A stretch of 64,000 nucleotides of DNA, from contig DASVRT010000024.1 of NCBI GenBank assembly GCA_036388475.1, positions 1 to 64,000 of the forward strand, given 5' to 3'. The position numbers were made by a program, and so were the translations under genes. The stretch is from JALZHR01 sp036388475 (GTDB lineage: Bacteria > Acidobacteriota > Blastocatellia > Pyrinomonadales > Pyrinomonadaceae). The notes beneath the pieces were generated by a model, which searched no databases, was not told the DNA's origin, and worked only from the letters and a program-made list of their open reading frames with translations. Shown here piece by piece: positions 7,262-16,808 of the stretch. Position 1 is the first letter of the stretch, and each line of letters begins with the position of its first letter.

Positions 7262-8422
7262 TCAAACACTGTGCATTTTGCCATATTCCTGCCGGTTTGC
7301 AAAAAAATCTTTCACCTGCCCGGCAATATAATTCAGCAATTCCTCGTTCATCTCGGTATGAATCGGGAGCGACAGCACCGCCTCGCAAAGCTTTTCCGTG
7401 ATTGGCAAAACGAAATTTTCCGCGACATACGGCGCAAAAGCGATTTGGCGATAAAGCGGCAGCGGATAATAAGTCATCGACGGAATGCCTTTTTCCTGCA
7501 AATGCGCCGTCAGCGCCTCGCGCCGATTGTTTTTAACCTGCAAAGTATATTGATGAAAAACGTGCGTCGAATTGGGCTGGCGGGCGGGCGTTTCGAGTTC
7601 CGCGATTTCGGCAAAAGCCGCGTCGTAAAAATCGGCGGCTTTTCTTCGGGCGTCGCAGTATTCGTCGAGGCGTTTTAATTTAACGTCGAGAATCGCCGCC
7701 TGAATCGTATCGAGCCGCGAATTGACGCCGATGTGCGAATGATAATAGCGCCGCGTCTGACCGTGATTGGCAATCATCCGCATCAATTCCGCCAAATCGT
7801 CGTCGTTCGTAAAAATCGCGCCGCCGTCGCCGAAACAGCCCAAGTTTTTGGAAGGGAAAAACGAAGTCGTGCCGATGTGACCGATGGTTCCGGCTTTTTT
7901 CCGGCTTCCGTCCGCGAAAGTATATTCCGCGCCGATTGCCTGCGCGTTGTCTTCGATGACGAACAGATTATGCTTTTTCGCCGCGCGCATAATCGCTTCC
8001 ATATCGCAGGCTTGCCCGAAAAGATGAACCGGCACGACCGCTTTCGTTTTCGGCGTAATCGCTTTTTCGATGATTTCCGCCGTGACGTTAAATGTTTCGG
8101 CGTCAACTTCGACCATTACGGGCTGTAATTTCAGCAAAGCGATGACTTCGGCGGTCGCGACGTATGTAAAGCTCGGCACGATAACCTCGTCGCCTTCCTT
8201 CAAACCGAGCGCCATCATCGCAATCTGCAAAGCATCCGTGCCGTTGGCGCAGGGAATAACGTGCCGCGCGCCGAGATAATTTTCCAGATTCTTCTGAAAA
8301 GACTGCACTTCTTTCCCGTTAATATACGCGGTCGAAGCGAGGCATTTTAAAACGGCTTCGTCGATTTCGCTTTTGATTTTTTCGTATTGACCTTTGAGGT
8401 CGACCATCTGAATCGGATTCAT
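7262..8422 (-). CDS. DegT/DnrJ/EryC1/StrS-family sugar aminotransferase
   Basis: 386 residues, usual for this PLP-dependent family that transaminates keto sugars bound to nucleotides. Visible features are MVDLKGQYEKIKSEID at the start, CANGTDALQIAMMALGL, DEVIVPSFTYVATAEV, VEDNAQAIGA and the PLP-lysine segment FFPSKNLGCFGDGG. It is closest in pattern to FdtB/DesV-like 3-aminotransferases. With the FdtA-like ketoisomerase (1484-1906) and the PglD-like acyltransferase (3928-4674) it would make a 3-amino-3,6-dideoxyhexose and its N-acyl derivative. It is the first recognisable gene of the cluster. Confidence 0.9.
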   Translation of the reverse strand: MNPIQMVDLKGQYEKIKSEIDEAVLKCLASTAYINGKEVQSFQKNLENYLGARHVIPCANGTDALQIAMMALGLKEGDEVIVPSFTYVATAEVIALLKLQPVMVEVDAETFNVTAEIIEKAITPKTKAVVPVHLFGQACDMEAIMRAAKKHNLFVIEDNAQAIGAEYTFADGSRKKAGTIGHIGTTSFFPSKNLGCFGDGGAIFTNDDDLAELMRMIANHGQTRRYYHSHIGVNSRLDTIQAAILDVKLKRLDEYCDARRKAADFYDAAFAEIAELETPARQPNSTHVFHQYTLQVKNNRREALTAHLQEKGIPSMTYYPLPLYRQIAFAPYVAENFVLPITEKLCEAVLSLPIHTEMNEELLNYIAGQVKDFFANRQEYGKMHSV

Positions 8423-8575
8423 AAATAAAATAATTAATTACGGAAACGGAATAGACTTTGAAAAATGCAAATTAAAATCTTAACCGTTTCGGAAGGATTT
8501 TCCAAAACTCGTCGCTTTCGGCGTATTCTCCGCGGCAAAATTTTAATGGTCGCGTTTGCTTTTTATGGAAAGGAC

Positions 8576-8603
8576 GCGGCGCGGCGATAGATTTCCGCGC
8601 CGC
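8576..8603 (-). terminator. GC-rich hairpin after the regulatory-like-domain gene
   Basis: GCGGCGCGG pairs perfectly with CCGCGCCGC (9 bp, 10-base loop) between the stop of the gene at 8630 and the start of the aminotransferase. On the minus strand it is followed only by a weak pyrimidine run, so it may be a terminator or just a structured spacer. Nothing else is seen in 8423-8629. Confidence 0.4.
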
Positions 8604-8629
8604 CGATAAATTCGGGAGGCAATATTTAT

Positions 8630-10054
8630 TTACTGCGTCGAATCGACGATTAACTCCATATCTTTAATCTCGACGGTTAAAGGAATATCTAAAATTTTTG
8701 AGTATAATCGCGGAGACGCCGGTTCCTGATTTTTCGCCTTAAAGGCACGGATTTTATAAACGTAATTTTCGTAACCTTTAACCCTGAAGCGACCGGATTC
8801 GTCGGTCGTCGCTTCGGCGGCGTTGCCGAAACATTCAGAAGCAGTTGAATGTCTTTTATTCCACAAAAAAACGCTCGCGCCGGCAAGCGGAGTTTTGTCA
8901 GCCGCTAAAACCGTGCCGGAAATCCAGGTCTCTTTGAGCGGCGGCAAAAGCCGGAAATCCGCAAGCTTTATTTGCCGGTTTTGACCGACGGTGATTATTT
9001 GAGCTGTGCCTTCGTCAGCAACGCCCGGAAAAAAAGTTCTGTCGTATTCAGGATTGCGGTTTTGGTGACAGCCGTAACGGTTTATCGAAAGCAGATATTT
9101 TCCGGCGGGAACGGCGTTGAAATAAAACTCGCCGTTTTCCGGATTTGTCCAGACATATTCGGTCGGAGAATCCAGAATCGCTTTGCCGTTTTCATCCACT
9201 GGAAGAAGCCATATGAATTGCTGCGGCGGATTTTGCCCGTCGTGTCCGGCGACTTTTCCGCCGACCGAGCTTTGCGCGGTAAAGAGAAAATTTTCGCCGC
9301 CCACGTGTCGGTAAACTGGTTTCCTTAAATTGTTTAGAAATGTAAGCTCGAAATCTTCGCCGATGAAAATCGAACGATTCATAAAACTCGGTTTGTATAT
9401 CAACTCGCGAAAGCCCGGCGGCACTTTGGCTTCGACCTTGTAATGACCGGCGGGAACTTCCTTAAAAACATATTTTCCTTTCGCGTCGGTGCGGGTCGTA
9501 AATTTCCGTTTTTTGTCGGTGATTGTAACTTCTATTCCGGCAAGCGGCAGAGAGCGCCGCGCGTCTTTGTAACTGTCGCGTTTATCCTCGTAAATGTAAC
9601 CGCGAATTCGGTTTCCGGTTTTTCCCGACGCAATCTCCTGCGCGTATTCGAGGTCTTCTGCGGCGTCTTTGAGCGAAACGGTCGCGCTGCAATTGCCGAC
9701 ATATAATTTTCCGTCGCCGCCGCGATAAGCGTAAACGAAATATCGCTCGCCTTCCTGAAAAGCGTAGCGGTTGGCTGACTCGCTGATTATTTCAATCTTT
9801 TTGTCGTTTGTGCCGCGAAAGGCTTTTTCGACTAAAAGAGCGACGAACGGACGCCCGTTTTCAGTCGAAGTTTTTATTCCTAAACCGACAAACACGGCGT
9901 CCGCGCTCCAATAAGGAGAAAAATAGCTGTTATTCGGAAGACAGGCAAACTGCCCCGACTGCGCCCGATTTCCAGTCGCGAAAAAAAATGCGAGCAGGGC
10001 AAGAACGAAAGCAATCCGTTTAAGCTTTGACATATTGAAAGATAGTTTCCGCAA
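8630..10054 (-). CDS. Secreted protein with carboxypeptidase-regulatory-like domains
   Basis: 474 residues. Signal peptide KLKRIAFVLALLAFFFATGNRAQS, then a domain containing the YFVYAYRGGDGKLYVGNC strand. Two CarboxypepD_reg-like beta sandwiches follow, about 150-215 (PLAGIEVTITDKKRKFTTRTDAKGKY in parts) and about 370-450 (ISGTVLAADKTPLAGASVFLW). No enzyme domain is visible, so it may be an extracytoplasmic structural or binding protein. The start is a TTG: AAGGAGGT stands 10 bases before it (10065-10072), whereas the first ATG (10033) is about 31 bases away. It follows thiC by 24 bases and could be read through from it. Confidence 0.75.
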   Translation of the reverse strand: MRKLSFNMSKLKRIAFVLALLAFFFATGNRAQSGQFACLPNNSYFSPYWSADAVFVGLGIKTSTENGRPFVALLVEKAFRGTNDKKIEIISESANRYAFQEGERYFVYAYRGGDGKLYVGNCSATVSLKDAAEDLEYAQEIASGKTGNRIRGYIYEDKRDSYKDARRSLPLAGIEVTITDKKRKFTTRTDAKGKYVFKEVPAGHYKVEAKVPPGFRELIYKPSFMNRSIFIGEDFELTFLNNLRKPVYRHVGGENFLFTAQSSVGGKVAGHDGQNPPQQFIWLLPVDENGKAILDSPTEYVWTNPENGEFYFNAVPAGKYLLSINRYGCHQNRNPEYDRTFFPGVADEGTAQIITVGQNRQIKLADFRLLPPLKETWISGTVLAADKTPLAGASVFLWNKRHSTASECFGNAAEATTDESGRFRVKGYENYVYKIRAFKAKNQEPASPRLYSKILDIPLTVEIKDMELIVDSTQ

Positions 10055-10078
10055 TCGAAAAACTACCTCCTTACGTCA

Positions 10079-12046
10079 TTAATGATGCTCGGTCGCGCCT
10101 TCGGGTTTGTTGCCGTGGTAAATTTCCGCGCCGCCTTCTCGAAATTCCTTCGACTTTTCCGCCATTCCGACCGCCAGCGCCTTTTCTTCCTCGATATTTT
10201 GCGCTTTGGCAAATTCCCGAACGTCCTGCGTAATTTTCATCGAGCAGAAATGCGGACCGCACATCGAGCAGAAATGCGCCAGCTTCGCGCCTTCCGCCGG
10301 CAGCGTCTCGTCGTGATATTCCTTCGCCACTTCCGGGTCTAAAGCCAGATTAAACTGGTCTTCCCAGCGAAACTCGAAACGCGCTTTCGAAAGCGCATTG
10401 TCGCGATACTGCGCGCCCGGATGACCTTTCGCCAAATCCGCCGCGTGCGCCGCCAGCTTGTAGGTAATCACGCCTTCTTTGACGTCTTTTTTGTTCGGCA
10501 AGCCGAGATGTTCCTTCGGCGTCACGTAACAAAGCATCGCCGTCCCGAACCAGCCGATCATCGCCGCGCCGATGCCCGAAGTGATGTGGTCGTAACCCGG
10601 CGCGATGTCGGTCGTCAATGGTCCGAGCGTGTAAAAAGGCGCTTCGCCGCAGATTTCCAACTGCTTGTCCATATTTTCTTTTATAAGATGCATCGGCACG
10701 TGACCGGGACCTTCAATCATCGTCTGGCAATCCATTTCCCAGGCGATTTTCGTCAATTCTCCGAGCGTTTCCAATTCGGCAAACTGCGCCGCGTCGTTCG
10801 CGTCGGCAATCGAGCCGGGACGCAAGCCGTCGCCTAAAGAAAACGCGACGTCGTAAGCCCGCATAATCTCGCAAATCTCCGGGAATCGCGTGTAAAGAAA
10901 GCTTTCCAGGTGATGCGCGAGACACCATTTCGCCATAATCGAGCCGCCGCGCGAAACGATTCCGGTCGTGCGTTTCGCCGTCAAAGGAATAAAGGGAAGA
11001 CGCACGCCCGCGTGAATCGTGAAATAATCGACGCCCTGCTCGGCTTGCTCAAGCAGAGTGTCGCGATAAATTTCCCAGGTCAGTTCTTCCGCCTTGCCGC
11101 CGACTTTTTCGAGCGCCTGATAAATCGGCACGGTTCCGATCGGCACGGGCGAGTTTCGCAAAATCCACTCGCGCGTCGCGTGAATATTTTTGCCCGTCGA
11201 TAAATCCATCACCGTATCCGCGCCCCACAGCGTCGCCCAGCGCATCTTCTCGACTTCTTCTTCAATCGAAGATGAAATCGCTGAATTTCCGATATTCGCA
11301 TTTATCTTCACGAGAAAATTTCGCCCGATTGCCATCGGCTCGGATTCGGGATGATTGATGTTGGCGGGAATAATCGCCCGCCCGCGCGCCACTTCTTCGC
11401 GGACATATTCCGGCGTCACGAATTTTGGCAGCGCCGCGCCGAATGATTCGCCTTGGTGCTGGTGATAAAGCGACGAGCGGTCGTTCTGTAAACCGTTCTG
11501 CATCGCCTCGAAGGCGATTTGCCGCCCGAGATTTTCGCGTATCGCCACGTATTCCATTTCCGGCGTGATAATTCCTTTTCTCGCGTAATGCATCTGCGTC
11601 ACGCATTTTCCCGAAACGGCACGCAGCGGCGCGCGTTTCAAACCCGGAAATTCCTCCAGCTTTCCTCTGTCTTTAATTTTGGCGATTTCTTCCGCGCCTT
11701 TCGTCAGATAGCCGTTGTCCTGCGGCAAAATCTCGCGCCCGACATATTCCTCGACATCGCCGCGCCCCAAAATCCACTCGCGCCTGAGCTGCGGCAAGCC
11801 TTCGCGCACGTCGCATTTCTCGCTCGGGTCAGTCCAGACGCCGCTCGTGTCATACACGCGCACCGGCGGATTTTCCTCCAAAGCGCCGCCGAAATCCCTG
11901 GACGCGCTCAAAGCGATTTCCCGAAACGGAACGCGCAGATTGTGTTTGTTTTGATTGATTGTATTGCCGTTGGTCTCGACGTAGATTTTGCGCGAAGCAG
12001 GCAACTTCACCTCGTCGCTGGTTTTTTCTTTTAAAATATCGCTCAT
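10079..12046 (-). CDS. thiC: Phosphomethylpyrimidine synthase ThiC
   Basis: 655 residues. ThiC is a radical-SAM enzyme that rearranges 5-aminoimidazole ribotide into HMP phosphate for thiamine biosynthesis. Recognisable segments are VRVYDTSGVWTDP, ITPEMEYVAIRENLGRQ, NIGNSAISSSIEEEVEKM, MIEGPGHVPMH, PLTTDIAPGYDHITSGIG and the C-terminal cluster motif CSMCGPHFCSMK, which binds the unusual [4Fe-4S] cluster. Length and motifs are complete. Translation is probably controlled by the TPP riboswitch that ends 10 bases before the ATG. No other thiamine gene is nearby. Confidence 0.98.
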   Translation of the reverse strand: MSDILKEKTSDEVKLPASRKIYVETNGNTINQNKHNLRVPFREIALSASRDFGGALEENPPVRVYDTSGVWTDPSEKCDVREGLPQLRREWILGRGDVEEYVGREILPQDNGYLTKGAEEIAKIKDRGKLEEFPGLKRAPLRAVSGKCVTQMHYARKGIITPEMEYVAIRENLGRQIAFEAMQNGLQNDRSSLYHQHQGESFGAALPKFVTPEYVREEVARGRAIIPANINHPESEPMAIGRNFLVKINANIGNSAISSSIEEEVEKMRWATLWGADTVMDLSTGKNIHATREWILRNSPVPIGTVPIYQALEKVGGKAEELTWEIYRDTLLEQAEQGVDYFTIHAGVRLPFIPLTAKRTTGIVSRGGSIMAKWCLAHHLESFLYTRFPEICEIMRAYDVAFSLGDGLRPGSIADANDAAQFAELETLGELTKIAWEMDCQTMIEGPGHVPMHLIKENMDKQLEICGEAPFYTLGPLTTDIAPGYDHITSGIGAAMIGWFGTAMLCYVTPKEHLGLPNKKDVKEGVITYKLAAHAADLAKGHPGAQYRDNALSKARFEFRWEDQFNLALDPEVAKEYHDETLPAEGAKLAHFCSMCGPHFCSMKITQDVREFAKAQNIEEEKALAVGMAEKSKEFREGGAEIYHGNKPEGATEHH

Positions 12047-12055
12047 TATTTTTCT

Positions 12056-12138
12056 CCCTTCGTCGGTATTATCCGCAGCAGGTTCAAAGGATAACGCCCG
12101 TGACAGGCGAATCTCAGCCGCTCGTGCGGCTCTCCTGA
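12056..12138 (-). promoter_or_regulatory. TPP (THI element) riboswitch upstream of thiC
   Basis: On the minus strand the conserved pieces appear in order: a CAGGAGAGCC start, the GGCTGAGA core, GAACCTG, and the 3' GGATAATACCGACGAAGGGA. These are the signature bases of the thiamine pyrophosphate aptamer. The 3' arm of P1 includes the GGGAG that would serve as ribosome site for thiC, so TPP binding should block translation by hiding it. No separate expression platform hairpin is evident. Confidence 0.95.
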
Positions 12139-12260
12139 AAATTGCTCAAAACGAGTTTATCAATTCAAAGCCGGAAACGCGACCGCCCGTATATTTTCAG
12201 AAATTTCTCAGAAAATTTTCAGAATTTAATCCGCCGACTTGTTAAATCGGCTAAAAATTA

Positions 12261-12300
12261 AACGAAAGGCTGATGTTGTAATTATCACCAACCTTTCGTT
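12261..12300 (-). terminator. Hairpin after the acyltransferase gene
   Basis: AACGAAAGG and CCTTTCGTT form a perfect 9-bp stem with a 22-base partly structured loop, just past the stop at 12317. On the minus strand it is followed by TTTAATTTTT, which fits a terminator. A second small palindrome (GCCGA/TCGGC, 12231-12250) lies beside it. Confidence 0.55.
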
Positions 12301-12316
12301 TTTGAATTCGCTTGTT

Positions 12317-13447
12317 TTATGATTTCAGCATCTCGGTTTGTTCCACAAAAATTTCCGGTTTTTGAATCGCTTCCTTTTTGAATAATCTTTCTTTGATTCG
12401 CAGCGCCTTTTTTTCAATCGCGAACCACGAGAACATCGCCAGCGGAACGGTGAACAGAAACGATAAGACGCACATCAGGAGCCAGGGAATCTGCGCGCCC
12501 AGAAAATGAATGATGGTTTGCTGAACTGTCCACGAATAGATGTACAGACCGTAAGAAAAATCTCCGAGGCGGGCGATGCCGTGGAGGCGTATTTTCGGCT
12601 CGTAGACGAACCAGAAGATTATATAGGGCAGGCAGAAATAGCTGAAGGCGACGCCCATATTCAGGTAAAAACCCGCGCACCAAATTGCCAATACGACTAT
12701 GCTCCATGAAAAACGAAGCGGGATTTTATCGCGGAATAAAAAGAATAAAGCGCCCGTGCCGAAATAAATCGAAAGAGTAAAATACTGAACGGGCAAGTTA
12801 AGTATGGGAATGGTAAAGGTGAAATATTTTGTCTGGCAGATAATCGCCCACGCGATTAAGCCCAGAAAATAAAAAGCGGCGTAAACGTGCCGGTTTCTCA
12901 GGATAAAGAGAAAATGCAGCAGAACGACGCCGATGTAACAGGTAAATTCGAACGGCAGCGTCCAGAGCGAGCCGTTGACGAAATCCGGCAGCGGATTACC
13001 GGCGAAAACGCCGGGCAATTCGTAAACGATGCGGTAAAGATTGACGTTTAATAAATAGCGATAGGTGCCGTAGCTGGAAAAATATTCGGCTAAAGAGAGC
13101 GTCGTCACAATCGGTCCCCAGATAAAGGCGGCGATGACGATATCGACTATCAGCGCGGGAAAAATCCGCAGGCTTCGTTTCGTGAAATATGTGGCGTAGC
13201 TCGAACTGCGCAGAAGGCTCTGCGTTATCAGATAACCGCTGATCGCAAAAAATATCCAGACGCCGAGATTGCCGAAAGTCATCTGCCCGCCCGTCAGAAA
13301 CGTCAGCGGCTCGCTTTCGTTTAAAGGTCGCCGCGGCGTTGCCAGCAGATAAAACGAATGCGAAAAAACGACCATCGAAGCTGCCAGCAGGCGGATAAAA
13401 TCAAAATTGTTGGTTTTGTGCTCATCAACCACTCTGTGAAAAGCCAC
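12317..13447 (-). CDS. Acyltransferase-3 family membrane protein (OafA/YrhL-like)
   Basis: About 376 residues. These integral membrane enzymes O-acylate surface glycans or lipids. Motifs include FDFIRLLAASMVVFSHSF with the family Arg/His region, GVWIFFAISGYLITQSL, TKRSLRIFPALIV and FVNGSLWTLPFEFTCYIG, with about ten hydrophobic helices. The frame is open to an ATG at 13648, but that adds about 67 residues outside the family. A GTG at 13447 with AGAGAGGT 10 bases upstream matches the family start and is preferred. It is a single gene, divergent from the ABC-F gene. Confidence 0.85.
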   Translation of the reverse strand: MAFHRVVDEHKTNNFDFIRLLAASMVVFSHSFYLLATPRRPLNESEPLTFLTGGQMTFGNLGVWIFFAISGYLITQSLLRSSSYATYFTKRSLRIFPALIVDIVIAAFIWGPIVTTLSLAEYFSSYGTYRYLLNVNLYRIVYELPGVFAGNPLPDFVNGSLWTLPFEFTCYIGVVLLHFLFILRNRHVYAAFYFLGLIAWAIICQTKYFTFTIPILNLPVQYFTLSIYFGTGALFFLFRDKIPLRFSWSIVVLAIWCAGFYLNMGVAFSYFCLPYIIFWFVYEPKIRLHGIARLGDFSYGLYIYSWTVQQTIIHFLGAQIPWLLMCVLSFLFTVPLAMFSWFAIEKKALRIKERLFKKEAIQKPEIFVEQTEMLKS

Positions 13448-13676
13448 GCGAAGAATTACCTCTCTTTTGTCCGACCCTTTCGATACAGCCTGCGCTGAGA
13501 ATTTTCCGGCTCGGATTATATCTCTAGCCGTTTGAGTGGGTTTTTTATCTTGGAGAGTGTAACAGATGAAAAGAAAACTACAAAGAATCTGTAAGTGAAG
13601 GAAGCGCAATTCGACGCAAAAATTTATTAATACACAATAATTTTTCACAAAAAGATTCCGAATTTGGCGTTGAAAG

Positions 13677-13682
13677 TATAAT
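13677..13682 (+). promoter_or_regulatory. Probable -10 box of the ABC-F gene
   Basis: A perfect TATAAT lies 22 bases before the ATG at 13705, in the divergent gap between the acyltransferase and uup. No convincing -35 is present; TTCCGA 16 bases upstream is the nearest match. Confidence 0.35.
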
Positions 13683-13704
13683 TCAGTAAAGTTGAATCTG
13701 ATTT

Positions 13705-15612
13705 ATGAATATTCTCTCGCTTGAAAATGTCAGCAAAAATTACGGCATCAAACCGCTTTTTGAGAACGTTACCTTAGGGCTGGAAGACAGCGACAAAATC
13801 GGGATTATCGGCGCGAACGGTTCGGGCAAGACGACGCTTTTGCGAGTCGTCGCCGGACGCGAAGCGCCGGATACGGGACGCGTCGTCAGGGCGAACAATA
13901 AAACGCTCGCCTTTTTGTCGCAGAATCCGCCGATTGACGAGGAGGCGAGCGTTCTGGAAACGATTTTTGCGGCGTCGGGCGGCGTGATGAAATTGATTCG
14001 GGATTACGAAGCGGCGTGTCACGATTTGGCAACGGTCGAGGGCGCGAATCAAAAACTGCTCGAAAAAGTTTCCGCGCTCCAGCACGAGCTGGAACTGAGC
14101 GGCGGCTGGGAAATCGAGACGAACGCGCGAAACGTTTTGACGCGGCTCGGTATCCACGACACAGCCGCCAAAATGAAAACGCTTTCCGGCGGGCAGCGAA
14201 AACGCGTCGCGCTCGCGCACGAGCTTATCTTCAAGCCGGACATTTTGATTCTGGACGAGCCGACCAATCATCTCGACGCCGACACCATCGAATGGCTCGA
14301 AGATTATCTGAAAAGATACACGGGCGCGCTGCTGCTGGTGACGCACGACCGTTATTTTCTCGACCGCGTGACGAACCGGATTTTTGAAATCGACCGCGGC
14401 GTGGTTCAAACTTTTGACGGAAATTACGCTTATTATTTGGAAAAAAAAGAAGAACAGGAAACGCTGCGCGCCGTCGAAGGTCACAAGCGCGAGCAGCTTA
14501 TCAAAAAAGAACTGGCGTGGCTGCGGCGCGGCGCGAAAGCCCGCACGCGAAAGTCGAAACACCGTGTCGGCGCCGCCTACGATTTGATGGCTCAGCCAAA
14601 AGAGAAAGCGAAAGCCGAAATCGACATCGCCATCGGCGCCAAGCGGCTCGGCTCGAAAATTATTGAGCTGCGCGGCGTTTCAAAGTCTTACGACGAGCGC
14701 CGGTTGATTGACGATTTTACGTATCTTTTGAAACGCGACGACCGCATCGGCATTATCGGTCCGAACGGCGCGGGCAAAACGACGCTGCTCGAAATCATCA
14801 CCAATCGTATTAAGCCCGACGCGGGCGAAATCGAAACCGGGCAGACCGTCGCCATCGGTTATTACGACCAGGAAAGCCGCGCTTTGAACGAACAGCAGCG
14901 CGTGCTGGATTACATCCGCGAGATTGCCGAATACGTGACGACCGTAGACGGCAATCAAATCACCGCCGGGCAGATGCTCGAAAAATTTCTGTTTCCGCCG
15001 GCGGCGCAGTATTCGATAATCGGAAATCTTTCGGGCGGCGAGCGGCGGCGGCTTTATCTGCTGAGAATTCTGATGGGCGCGCCGAACATTCTGCTTTTGG
15101 ACGAGCCGACCAACGACCTCGATATTCCGACGCTGATCGCGCTGGAAGAATATCTGGACGATTTTGCCGGAGCCTTAATCGTCGTCAGCCACGACCGCTA
15201 TTTTCTCGACCGCACGATTGATACGGTTTTCAAGTTTGAAGACGCGGGCGTAATCCGCGAATTTCCGGGCGATTATTCGACATATCTGGAAATTACGCAA
15301 CGAGAGCAAGCGAACGAAGCGGAAGCTCGCGCGTCAGCAAAGGCGGAAACTTCTTCGGAAAAAACAACGGAAAACACAAAAGAAAAATCCGCATCGAAAA
15401 AACTCTCGTTTAAGGAAAAGCGCGAGCTTGAAACGCTCGAAACGCAAATTCCCGGAACCGAAAAGCGCCTGGCGGAAATCGAAAATGAGTTAACCCGATT
15501 TGCCACCGACGCTTTCAAAGTCAATGAGCTTTTCACCGAGCAGCAAAAACTTAACGCGCAACTCGAAAGCGAGATGGAACGCTGGGCGGAACTGGCGGAA
15601 AAAGCCGACTGA
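13705..15612 (+). CDS. uup: ABC-F family ATPase, Uup type
   Basis: 635 residues, soluble, with two ABC ATPase modules. The first has Walker A GANGSGKTT near residue 37, signature LSGGQRKRVALAHEL and Walker B ILILDEPTNHLD. The second has GPNGAGKTT, LSGGERRRLYLLRIL and ILLLDEPTNDLD. A charged linker separates them. The C-terminal 90 residues form a coiled coil (ELETLETQIPGTEKRLAEIE), as in Uup, where it binds DNA or the ribosome. ABC-F proteins act on the ribosome or, for Uup, in branched-DNA and ribosome maintenance. It stands alone, with a TATAAT box 22 bases upstream. Confidence 0.92.
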   Translation: MNILSLENVSKNYGIKPLFENVTLGLEDSDKIGIIGANGSGKTTLLRVVAGREAPDTGRVVRANNKTLAFLSQNPPIDEEASVLETIFAASGGVMKLIRDYEAACHDLATVEGANQKLLEKVSALQHELELSGGWEIETNARNVLTRLGIHDTAAKMKTLSGGQRKRVALAHELIFKPDILILDEPTNHLDADTIEWLEDYLKRYTGALLLVTHDRYFLDRVTNRIFEIDRGVVQTFDGNYAYYLEKKEEQETLRAVEGHKREQLIKKELAWLRRGAKARTRKSKHRVGAAYDLMAQPKEKAKAEIDIAIGAKRLGSKIIELRGVSKSYDERRLIDDFTYLLKRDDRIGIIGPNGAGKTTLLEIITNRIKPDAGEIETGQTVAIGYYDQESRALNEQQRVLDYIREIAEYVTTVDGNQITAGQMLEKFLFPPAAQYSIIGNLSGGERRRLYLLRILMGAPNILLLDEPTNDLDIPTLIALEEYLDDFAGALIVVSHDRYFLDRTIDTVFKFEDAGVIREFPGDYSTYLEITQREQANEAEARASAKAETSSEKTTENTKEKSASKKLSFKEKRELETLETQIPGTEKRLAEIENELTRFATDAFKVNELFTEQQKLNAQLESEMERWAELAEKAD

Positions 15613-15797
15613 CGCCCTGCCTAAATAATCCGAAGTTGCCGGTTATGGGCATTTATTTGAGGATAGGCTGAGCTTATATTTAATAAGGTATTAAATTCAA
15701 CTTTTCTTTGTTTGTTCACTTATTCAAAAACAACGTCTTCAGCCGCGTTCACGCGATTTTGAAAACTTTTTCCGCCCGGTTCGCGTTCTACAATTTT

Positions 15798-16640
15798 ATG
15801 AGTATTTCTTCGACACTCGACCGGCTTCATTCTCAGGCAAAGGAAAACAGATGGCTTTGGCTTTTTTCTATTTTTAATCGTCTGGCTTTGGCAGCCGGAT
15901 TTATTCCTTCGGGCATCGTGAAAATTATGGACGAGCGCTTTGCCAGCGGCTTATCCGTTAATCATCCGATGGGACATTATCTGGAAGCCCTGCATCACAC
16001 GGGTTATTACTATACCTTTATCGGCGTGGTGCAGGTGACGGCGGCGATTCTGCTGCTGATACCGCGCACCGTTACGCTCGGCGCATTTCTCTATTTCCCG
16101 ATCATCTTAAATATTTGTATTCTGACGTATGCGATGCGTTTTGACGGCTCGCTTTTTACCGCGCCTCTGATGACGCTGGCTAATTTGTATCTGCTCGGCT
16201 GGAATTATGACAAATGGAAATACATTCTTCCGTTTAATCGTCCGGCAAATGACAATGACGCAGCAAAGCGGAAAAGCCCTGAAAGCGATGTTCAAACTCA
16301 GGAAAGCGCAGGTTGGCGCGCCGTCTTTTCCCGGCACGGAATGCGCTTGCTTTACGCGCGTTTCCGCACTTTTTTCAAACAGCTTCTGAACGATAAATTC
16401 CCGGCGCTTTTCTTTGCCGGAGTGTTTGCCGTCGTCGTCATTTGCGTGGTGGGCATTCCGAGCCTTTACAGTATTAAGCCGCGCAACACTTTACCGCAGT
16501 GTCTCAGACAATTTAAAAACGACAGCCAAATCAAAGCCGGTGAAAAGTTCTGCGATTGTATCCATAAAAACGGAGAGCCGCTCGGCAAATGCCTGGGCGA
16601 ATACGAAAAAGCTGCGGACGATACTATGCAAACACCTTAG
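15798..16640 (+). CDS. DoxX-like membrane protein
   Basis: About 280 residues from the ATG at 15798. An in-frame start 90 bases earlier gives a poorly conserved extension and was not used. Helices include FNRLALAAGFIPSGIVKIM, YYTFIGVVQVTAAILLLIP and FPALFFAGVFAVVVICVVG. The segment with IPSGIVKIMDERF and YYTFIGVVQ resembles DoxX/SURF4-type proteins. The tail has cysteines at CLRQFKN, FCDCIH and KCLGEY, a possible extracytoplasmic disulfide or metal site. The physiological role is unknown. Confidence 0.6.
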   Translation: MSISSTLDRLHSQAKENRWLWLFSIFNRLALAAGFIPSGIVKIMDERFASGLSVNHPMGHYLEALHHTGYYYTFIGVVQVTAAILLLIPRTVTLGAFLYFPIILNICILTYAMRFDGSLFTAPLMTLANLYLLGWNYDKWKYILPFNRPANDNDAAKRKSPESDVQTQESAGWRAVFSRHGMRLLYARFRTFFKQLLNDKFPALFFAGVFAVVVICVVGIPSLYSIKPRNTLPQCLRQFKNDSQIKAGEKFCDCIHKNGEPLGKCLGEYEKAADDTMQTP

Positions 16641-16808
16641 AAGCTCGATTCTTCGGTGTTTCGCTGTTTTTAATCGGATGATTCCGGCAGCCGGTTTTCC
16701 GCCTGATTCGGCTTACAACCTCGAAATCAGTAAATTTCAGGTCGTTCAACTAATTGATTCGAGTCTCAAAAAAGCTCTTTTCGAGGCAATTAGAATAGTA
16801 GAAAATCT

